Shown here: positions 1 to 3,676 of the stretch, in pieces | Numbering within the stretch: position 1 is the first letter of the stretch | Layout: every line of letters begins with the position of its first letter | From: Bacillota bacterium | GTDB taxonomy: Bacteria; Bacillota; Dethiobacteria; DTU022; JAAZDU01 | Assembly (NCBI GenBank): GCA_012512665.1 | Contig: JAAZDU010000326.1 | Location: 1-6,426, forward strand | Length of the DNA stretch: 6,426 nt | Direction: 5' to 3' | Position numbers and translations under genes: made by a program | Notes under the pieces: model-generated | The model's database searches: none | Seen by the model: the letters and a program-made list of their open reading frames with translations, nothing else | What the model was told of the DNA's origin: nothing

Positions 1-62
1 GGAAAGCACAGTCTAAAACCCTCCTATAAATATCTACCAGCTTCCTGGAAACTCTAAACATG

Positions 63-76
63 CAAACGTATGTTTG
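63..76. promoter_or_regulatory. LexA/DinR-box-like inverted repeat next to the -35
   Basis: CAAACGTATGTTTG is an imperfect 14-bp palindrome whose right half overlaps the first bases of the -35. By my comparison it agrees at 12 of 14 positions with the Gram-positive SOS-box consensus CGAACRNRYGTTYC as I remember it; position 2 (A for G) and position 14 (G for C) differ. The wider AAACAT...ATGTTT repeat (56-61 and 70-75) uses the same bases. Its position would suit a repressor. Binding by LexA is inferred, and the changed left half-site weakens the case. Confidence 0.3.
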
Positions 77-102
77 TATATTTAACAGGTACCTGCTACA
101 AT
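74..102 (+). promoter_or_regulatory. Extended -10 sigma-A-type promoter of the DUF1659 operon
   Basis: A -35-like TTGTAT (74-79) is separated by exactly 17 bp from the -10 hexamer TACAAT (97-102). The -10 is preceded by TGC (94-96), giving an extended -10 element (TGnTACAAT) that would compensate for the poor -35. Transcription would start near 108-110, leaving a leader of about 55 nt before the first gene. The spacer contains the perfect palindrome CAGGTACCTG (86-95), and the perfect palindrome GCCTTGCAAGGC (110-121) covers the expected start site; either could be an operator. The call rests on motif matching only. Confidence 0.55.
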
Positions 103-164
103 TAAAAGCGCCTTGCAAGGCAACACAGGCCTTTTAAATTAAGCAGGAGGGAGGTGAAAAATAG

Positions 165-389
165 ATGCCTGTTACTGTCATCCCCCTGGGGTCCAGGATG
201 CAGCTTCGCTTTAAAGTTGGCGAAACGGAAGGAGGGCGCGACATCGTACGCAGCCGTTCTTTCAGCAACATAAAGCCCGATGCCCAGGACGAAGATGTCC
301 ACGCCGTGGGAACAGCCCTGGCACAGCTGCAGGTAAACGAACTGCTGGCCTTGCGCCGGATAAACGAGGTAGAGCTGGAAGAATCCTAA
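165..389 (+). CDS. DUF1659 domain-containing protein
   Basis: A 74-residue protein of unknown function that I recognise as the DUF1659 family, small proteins found mainly in Firmicutes and commonly encoded beside DUF2922 and YvrJ proteins. The N-terminus (MPVTVIPLGSRMQLRF) looks like beta strands, followed by an S-F-S-N-I turn, a helix around residues 40-60 and a charged strand ending in R-I-N-E-V-E-L. There is no signal peptide, membrane segment or recognisable catalytic motif, so it is probably a soluble cytosolic binding or structural protein. The ATG start is preceded by GGAGGGAGGTG (146-156) at good spacing. It is the first gene of a four-gene + strand run and lies 42 bp upstream of the DUF2922 gene. 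The family call is from memory of sequence pattern and neighbourhood; biochemical function is unknown. Confidence 0.85.
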   Translation: MPVTVIPLGSRMQLRFKVGETEGGRDIVRSRSFSNIKPDAQDEDVHAVGTALAQLQVNELLALRRINEVELEES

Positions 390-431
390 GGGCCATTTAT
401 GGCTCCCCATTACTGGCAAGGAGGTGAATAA

Positions 432-650
432 ATGAGCAAGACACTGCGGCTCATATTTCAAACTTCAGCGGGAAGCACCAGTTCAATTTCCCTGGCTGAC
501 CCGGCAGAACCGGTTGACCCCTCTGCCATCAGCGATGCTATGGATACCATTTTAAATACCGGCATCTTTACCAGCAGCGGCGGCGACCTGGTAGAAAAAG
601 TAAAAGCTGAAATTGTTACCCGCGAAGTAGAAACTGTTGCAGAATTTTAA
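432..650 (+). CDS. DUF2922 domain-containing protein
   Basis: A 72-residue protein matching the DUF2922 family, typically about 70 residues and of unknown function. Visible pattern: an N-terminal strand K-T-L-R-L-I-F, a second strand ending S-I-S-L-A-D-P, the proline-rich E-P-V-D-P turn, the helix S-A-I-S-D-A-M-D-T-I-L, a 'GIFTSSGGDLV' segment and a C-terminal strand with R-E-V-E. There is no export signal. The ATG is preceded by a perfect AAGGAGGTGA Shine-Dalgarno (418-427), which predicts strong translation. It follows DUF1659 and precedes the YvrJ gene, as is usual for this trio. Its layout of paired strands, helix and R-x-E-V-E strand resembles its DUF1659 neighbour, so the two may share a fold. 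A terminator-like hairpin begins 5 bp after the stop codon. Confidence 0.87.
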   Translation: MSKTLRLIFQTSAGSTSSISLADPAEPVDPSAISDAMDTILNTGIFTSSGGDLVEKVKAEIVTREVETVAEF

Positions 651-655
651 GCATA

Positions 656-681
656 AGGGAGGGCATACCCCTCCCTCTTTT
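656..681 (+). terminator. Short rho-independent terminator or attenuator after DUF2922
   Basis: AGGGAGGG (656-663) pairs perfectly with CCCTCCCT (669-676) around a 5-nt loop, followed by C and four T residues (678-681). The 8-bp GC-rich stem is good but the U tract is short, so termination is probably partial. It lies inside the run, between DUF2922 and YvrJ, and could lower expression of the downstream pair relative to the first two genes. Confidence 0.5.
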
Positions 682-707
682 AATAAACTATAAGGAGGTG
701 GTGGTTT

Positions 708-851
708 TTGGAAGAAATATACGGCATGATCGCCAACGTAGGCTTCCCCATAGCCATCAGCGTCTACCTGCTGGTGCGCATTGAAGGTAAATTGGAAAGC
801 CTCACAGTGAGCATCCGTGAACTCTCCCAGGCCATCGGCAAAATGAACTAA
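708..851 (+). CDS. YvrJ family small membrane protein
   Basis: A 47-residue protein with a TTG start, read directly from the sequence. It begins MEEIYGMIANVGFPIAISVY and ends AIGKMN. The N-V-G-F-P-I-A-I-x-x-Y-L-L-x-R-I-E-x-K-L core is the signature of the YvrJ family of tiny Firmicute membrane proteins of unknown function. Residues about 7-23 form one hydrophobic helix, acidic before (E2, E3) and basic after (R24, K28), predicting N-out/C-in topology. The C-terminal half (E26 to N47) is amphipathic with hydrophobics at helical spacing, suitable for self-association. The start is fixed by AAGGAGGTG (692-700), 7 nt upstream. A single-helix membrane protein beside a leaderless M15 peptidase recalls a holin or a membrane anchor, but that is inference. 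Confidence 0.85.
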   Translation: MEEIYGMIANVGFPIAISVYLLVRIEGKLESLTVSIRELSQAIGKMN

Positions 852-876
852 AAAGCTGCCCGGGGGCGGTTCTAAC

Positions 877-923
877 CTGCCAGAGGGCGGCGGTTCTTCT
901 GGTAGGAAGGACGGCTCTGGCAG
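877..923 (+). repeat. Two-tier inverted repeat between YvrJ and the M15 peptidase
   Basis: CTGCCAGAG (877-885) is the exact reverse complement of CTCTGGCAG (915-923). Inside, GTTCTTC (893-899) can pair with GGAAGGAC (906-912, one G-U pair) around a 6-nt loop, so the RNA would fold as a 9-bp outer stem, an asymmetric internal loop and a 7-bp inner stem. No T tract follows, so it is not a standard terminator. The outer arms share CCTGCCAGA and CTGGCAG with the terminator at 1318-1364. It may be a decayed terminator, an mRNA processing or stability element, or a regulatory leader. Nothing else is recognisable in this 112-bp gap. Confidence 0.6.
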
Positions 924-963
924 ACGCAGGCGTTACCATAAAACCTAAGGGGTGAGAATACCA

Positions 964-1299
964 TTGAACAACATCCGCGTAGCTCCCAACTTTGTCTTGA
1001 AAGAATTTGAATGTAAAGACGGTTCCCACCAGGTGGTGCTCTACAGCAAGCTCCTGGAAAAACTGCAGAAACTGCGGGATCTGCTGAAGCAGCCGGTAAT
1101 CATAAACTCCGGCTACCGCAACCCTGAACACAACAAAAAGGTGGGAGGAGCACCTGGCAGCCTGCATTTAAAGGGCATGGCCGCCGACATTGTTGTCAGA
1201 AGCATCTCCCCGGCCAGGCTGGCAGAGAAAGCCCGGGAAGTGGGCTTCGACAAGGTAATAGTTTATGCAAGCCATGTCCATGTAGAAGTGCGGCAGTAG
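964..1299 (+). CDS. M15-family zinc peptidase (D-Ala-D-Ala carboxypeptidase / endopeptidase type)
   Basis: A 111-residue protein consisting only of a peptidase M15 domain (M15A / Peptidase_M15_3 type), enzymes that cleave D-Ala-containing peptide crosslinks or stems of peptidoglycan. Numbered from the TTG start, visible marks are the N-terminal F-x-L-x-E-F-E-C-K-D-G segment, S-G-Y-R-N-P-E-H-N (49-57), the zinc-binding S-x-H-x-x-G-x-A-x-D signature with H68 and D75, and H-V-H-V-E-V (104-109) supplying the third zinc ligand. It has no signal peptide and no separate wall-binding domain, so reaching the wall would need a helper, as for phage endolysins. A GTG at 952 is in frame but sits inside the AAGGGGTGA Shine-Dalgarno (947-955), so TTG at 964, 8 nt downstream of it, is the better start. 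It is the last gene of the run and is followed by a strong terminator. Alternatives are a cell-wall maintenance enzyme or a prophage remnant. Confidence 0.85.
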   Translation: MNNIRVAPNFVLKEFECKDGSHQVVLYSKLLEKLQKLRDLLKQPVIINSGYRNPEHNKKVGGAPGSLHLKGMAADIVVRSISPARLAEKAREVGFDKVIVYASHVHVEVRQ

Positions 1300-1317
1300 C
1301 ACCAACGCCATTTAGGC

Positions 1318-1364
1318 CTGCCAGAAGGGGGGCGGCTAACCCTCCCTTGCTGGCAGTTTTTTTT
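1318..1364 (+). terminator. Strong rho-independent terminator of the DUF1659-M15 run
   Basis: CTGCCAG (1318-1324) pairs with CTGGCAG (1350-1356). The stem continues inward through AAGGG with CCCTT (one bulged G at 1349) and further G-C pairs, capped by a loop around CGGCTAA. Eight T residues (1357-1364) follow directly. A stem of about 15 bp plus T8 is a textbook intrinsic terminator and fits the end of the four-gene transcription unit. Confidence 0.9.
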
Positions 1365-1370
1365 GTTAGG

Positions 1371-1392
1371 CAAATTTTATACAAATTTTATA
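1371..1392 (+). repeat. Perfect 11-bp tandem repeat in the degV upstream region
   Basis: CAAATTTTATA occurs twice in perfect tandem (1371-1381 and 1382-1392), followed by a related AAATTTATAC (1397-1406). The 11-bp period is close to one helical turn, so the copies lie on one DNA face. It could be a regulator-binding array or an AT-rich UP-like element upstream of a degV promoter; the stretch is too AT-rich to exclude chance. Confidence 0.5.
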
Positions 1393-1414
1393 GGATAAAT
1401 TTATACGATATAAA
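1387..1414 (+). promoter_or_regulatory. Possible promoter for the degV-family gene
   Basis: TTTATA (1387-1392, 4 of 6 against TTGACA) is separated by 16 bp from TATAAA (1409-1414, 5 of 6 against TATAAT). It lies after the terminator of the upstream run, where a new promoter is expected, and would give a leader of about 85 nt. A better -35 (TTGACA, 1463-1468) lies closer to the gene but has no convincing -10 at the right distance. Alternative AT-rich hexamers exist nearby, so the exact position is uncertain. Confidence 0.35.
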
Positions 1415-1504
1415 AGGGATCGCCTGTAAAAAAGTCAAATATAGAGTATGTCAGGCCTGTTATTGACAGTTTTGGCATATTAACGTTCTAGAAGGTGGGG
1501 TTAA

Positions 1505-2341
1505 ATGATATCGATTGTTTCGGACAGTTCGTGTGATCTGCCCCGGGAGATAATTGATCACTACCGTATTCGTATTGTCCCCTTAAAGATATTGATTGAA
1601 GAGGAAGAGTACCTGGAAGGTGTAGATATAACGCCTGAGGAATTTGCTCACAAAATGCTAAAAACAAAAACACTCCCCAAAACATCCCAGCCATCACCGG
1701 CCGTTTTTTCGCAGGCCTTTAAAGAATTAAGCGCTGAAAATGAAGATAATCAAATTCTCTGTCTGACCATCTCTTCCAAGCTGAGCGGAACCTACCAATC
1801 AGCAGTTTTGGGCAAAGAAATGTCGGGTTTATCAAGAGTAACAGTTTTCGACACCCTGGCCGGCTCCCTTGGGCACGGCTTGCAAATTATGAAGGCTGCT
1901 GAAATGTCCCTGCAGGGTTTTTCTTTAGAAAAGATAATCGAAGAACTAAAAAGCTACAGAAAGCGCATGAATATTTTAATCCTGCTGGACACGCTGGAAA
2001 ATATTGTTAAAGGCGGCCGCTTGAGCAAGTTTAAGGGCTCGCTGGCAGAAATACTCAACATAAAAGTGCTGCTCGAGGGCGTAGAAGGTGAAGTGCGCCT
2101 GCTCAGCAAAGTGCGGGGAAGAAAAAAGTTCTTGCGTCATGCTCTGGAATTGATTGGCACCAAGCTTGGTGCCGGCCAAAATTTAATGTTCGGTATAACT
2201 CACCTCAACAACCAAAAAGATACAGAATATCTATCTCAAGAGATAAAAGAAAGATACCAGCCCAAAGGCATTATTATTAACCACATGGGTGCAACCATGG
2301 GTACCTACGCCGGCAACGGCGGCCTCATTATATCGTTTTAG
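1505..2341 (+). CDS. DegV family fatty-acid-binding protein (FakB-like)
   Basis: A 278-residue protein, normal length for the DegV family. These cytosolic proteins hold one fatty acid; in characterised cases (FakB) they present it to the kinase FakA, which makes acyl-phosphate for phospholipid synthesis. Visible family marks are V-S-D-S-S-C-D-L-P (5-13), T-S-Q-P-S-P (60-65), S-S-K-L-S-G-T-Y-Q-S-A (90-100), F-D-T (115-117), the L-x-x-I-V-K-G-G-R-L-S-K segment (164-175) and a C-terminal G-A-T-M-G-T-Y-A-G-N-G-G (262-273). In S. aureus FakB proteins the equivalent of Y268 is, as I recall, a His in G-T-H-x-G-P-G that contacts the fatty-acid carboxylate, so this paralogue may bind its ligand differently. 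ATG at 1505 follows AAGGTGGGG (1492-1500). No fakA-like gene is in the window. It is probably monocistronic and converges on the nitroreductase gene. Confidence 0.92.
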   Translation: MISIVSDSSCDLPREIIDHYRIRIVPLKILIEEEEYLEGVDITPEEFAHKMLKTKTLPKTSQPSPAVFSQAFKELSAENEDNQILCLTISSKLSGTYQSAVLGKEMSGLSRVTVFDTLAGSLGHGLQIMKAAEMSLQGFSLEKIIEELKSYRKRMNILILLDTLENIVKGGRLSKFKGSLAEILNIKVLLEGVEGEVRLLSKVRGRKKFLRHALELIGTKLGAGQNLMFGITHLNNQKDTEYLSQEIKERYQPKGIIINHMGATMGTYAGNGGLIISF

Positions 2342-2352
2342 TGAGTCCTGTA

Positions 2353-2931
2353 CTAAGTGATGGTGTCAAAAATCAGTTCTTTTACGCTTCTTTTGGGAAC
2401 ATAGTGGACGCCATTTTCATCGCGCCAGTAGCGGGTATCGCCGTCTTCTCCTACCGTGGTTATCACCACTTTTTCCGCCGGCTTCCCCAGGGCCAAAACC
2501 AGCAGAATGGAATACTGCTCGGGTATTTGCAACAATTCCCGCAGGCGGGCACGCTTTACAGAGGAAAAAATACAGCCGCCCAAACCCAGCTCTGCAGCCC
2601 CCAGCATAATAGTCTGGGCGGCTATGCCGTGGTCCCAATTTATCTCCTTGCAGATGCTGTTATCGCCTAAAATGACAATATAGGCAGTTGGTCTCTCACC
2701 AGGTGCAGGCCCTGCCCAATCCTTCAAAGCCGCGGCCCAGGTAAGGCAGGAAAAAATCTTTTCGTTGTGGTCCGCGCTGGTAGATAGCAAATATTTTAGC
2801 GGCTGCATGTTAGCCGCCGAAGGGATCAAGCGGGCCAGCTCAATCAACTGGTAGAGGGTCTCTTTATCGACTTTATAAGACTCATCAAAGCGCCGGTACG
2901 ACCGGCTCTGCTGCACAAGCTTTTTTAACAT
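2353..2931 (-). CDS. Nitroreductase family flavoprotein
   Basis: A 192-residue protein of the nitroreductase superfamily, FMN-dependent dimeric cytosolic enzymes that use NAD(P)H to reduce nitroaromatics, quinones or other acceptors; the physiological substrate cannot be read from sequence. Marks: the N-terminal FMN-phosphate-binding S-R-S-Y-R-R-F (9-15), P-S-A-A-N-M-Q-P-L-K-Y (37-47), the D-x-G-I-A-A-Q-T-I-M-L-G-A-A-E-L-G-L-G-G region (100-119), L-A-L-G-K-P-A-E-K-V (146-155) and a C-terminal R-Y-W-R-D-E-N-G-V-H-Y-V-P-K-R segment characteristic of one clostridial subgroup. There are no ferredoxin-type cysteine clusters. The ATG is supported by CAGGAG (2940-2945) about 8 nt upstream. It lies 51 bp after the HEPN gene on the same strand and may be read from the same transcript; I saw no convincing separate promoter in that gap. 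It is much more GC-rich (about 55% in sampled stretches) than the HEPN gene. Confidence 0.9.
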   Translation of the reverse strand: MLKKLVQQSRSYRRFDESYKVDKETLYQLIELARLIPSAANMQPLKYLLSTSADHNEKIFSCLTWAAALKDWAGPAPGERPTAYIVILGDNSICKEINWDHGIAAQTIMLGAAELGLGGCIFSSVKRARLRELLQIPEQYSILLVLALGKPAEKVVITTVGEDGDTRYWRDENGVHYVPKRSVKELIFDTIT

Positions 2932-2982
2932 CAGATCAACTCCTGTAGATTAATCAACCAAACAATATGCCATTTATTGCTT

Positions 2983-3366
2983 TCACTGTAGCACAACAAT
3001 GATCTTCTTTAAAATATGAAAATACTCCGGTAATCTTTCATATATTTGCACAGCAATTTCCTCATTATAAGTATGAGAAGTTCTGTTTCTATCATCTACC
3101 ATTTGAAGTGCTATTTTTGTTTCATTGTCTTCTAATAATCCAACCTCTCTTAACGACCTAAATACGCCCTTGGGAGAGCCAACATCTATTCCCTCTATTT
3201 TAAACAAATAATGTTTGGCTGCTTTCCATACAGCTTCAAATGTATATTCAAACCTTTGTATGGCAGCATCCCTTTGAACGGTTGATGTTTCTTTAAGCTT
3301 TAACACTTCATCAAACGTCTTCAATGCTTTTTTTGCAGTTGCTATGCGCTGCTTCATCCTTTCCAT
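2983..3366 (-). CDS. HepT-like / HI0074-family HEPN protein (putative toxin of an MNT-HEPN pair)
   Basis: A 127-residue, mostly helical protein of the 'nucleotidyltransferase substrate-binding, HI0074' family, part of the HEPN superfamily. Marks are R-D-A-A-I-Q-R-F-E-Y-T-F-E-A-V-W-K (32-48) and the motif R93-N-R-T-S-H98-T-Y100, a perfect R-x4-H-x-Y. In studied MntA-HepT systems this motif is the RNase active centre of the toxin, and its Tyr is the residue AMPylated by the nucleotidyltransferase antitoxin. Here all three key residues are intact, so RNase activity is plausible; HI0074-type proteins were originally described only as substrate-binding partners. ATG at 3366 has GAGGGGG (3374-3380) 7 nt upstream. 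It overlaps the upstream MNT gene by 13 bp; a second ATG at 3357 would give a 4-bp ATGA overlap. GC is about 35% by hand count, well below neighbours, suggesting recent transfer. Confidence 0.88.
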   Translation of the reverse strand: MERMKQRIATAKKALKTFDEVLKLKETSTVQRDAAIQRFEYTFEAVWKAAKHYLFKIEGIDVGSPKGVFRSLREVGLLEDNETKIALQMVDDRNRTSHTYNEEIAVQIYERLPEYFHILKKIIVVLQ

Positions 3367-3662
3367 TGAATAGCCCCCTCTAAAAAAGCCTTACGCTTAT
3401 TTGCGTCCATTCCCGCCAAATCTACTAATTCTACACGATATGGAATATCTGATTGTTCCAGTTCCTCCGCAATATCTGCCAGGAATCCTACCGGCAGGGG
3501 TTCCTTGGAAAGGATAGCTACATCAATATCAGATGTCCTTTTTTCCTCTCCCCTTGCCCACGAACCTACAAGATATATGCTGGCCTGCCTATCATTAAAA
3601 AAGCTGCAGATGAGTTGCCTTACTTTTTCCAGGCTTTTTTTCTTAATCTCTGTTGTTCCCAT
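3354..3662 (-). CDS. MNT-domain nucleotidyltransferase (MntA-like antitoxin)
   Basis: A 102-residue minimal nucleotidyltransferase of the DNA-polymerase-beta superfamily. It carries G33-S34-W-A-R-G-E-E-K-R-T-S-D45-I-D47, the G-S-x10-D-x-D catalytic signature that binds metal and NTP. A third carboxylate probably comes from R-V-E-L-V-D-L (E78 or D81). In MntA-HepT systems this protein transfers AMP to the HEPN partner's Tyr and neutralises it; that role is inferred here from motif and neighbour. An in-frame GTG at 3671 lies inside AGGTGG (3668-3673), which acts as the Shine-Dalgarno for ATG at 3662, so I use the shorter form. It starts 14 bp after the stop of the large stalk-domain gene and overlaps the HEPN gene, implying coupled translation with the antitoxin made first. 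GC is about 43%, intermediate between the HEPN gene and the surroundings. Confidence 0.88.
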   Translation of the reverse strand: MGTTEIKKKSLEKVRQLICSFFNDRQASIYLVGSWARGEEKRTSDIDVAILSKEPLPVGFLADIAEELEQSDIPYRVELVDLAGMDANKRKAFLEGAIQWKG

Positions 3663-3676
3663 TCTAACCACCTGTT

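Noticed and set aside
1..26. Possible divergent gene start on the - strand: AGGAGGG (25-19) followed by GTG (9-7)
   Set aside because: Only three codons lie in the window, so there is no protein evidence; the Shine-Dalgarno match alone is not enough.
102..461. 119-residue open frame on the - strand opposite DUF1659
   Set aside because: It is antisense to a recognisable family gene with its own strong ribosome site; composition is that of a shadow frame.
802..1167. 121-residue - strand open frame opposite the M15 gene
   Set aside because: It runs antisense to the zinc-peptidase motifs, shows no family pattern and covers the hairpin region; treated as a shadow frame.
1449..1468. TGTCA...TGACA inverted repeat upstream of degV
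   Set aside because: Arms of only 5 bp with a 10-nt spacer are expected by chance in a 200-bp region.
1463..1491. TTGACA (1463-1468) as a degV promoter -35
   Set aside because: At 17 bp spacing the hexamer is TTCTAG, a poor -10, and transcription would start at or within the ribosome site of degV.
2341..2670. 109-residue + strand open frame directly after degV
   Set aside because: It is antisense to the nitroreductase, whose FMN-binding and C-terminal motifs are convincing.
2957..2982. CAATA...TATTG dyad between the HEPN and nitroreductase genes as an operator or terminator
   Set aside because: The 5-bp AT-rich arms have no T tract and no resemblance to a known operator.
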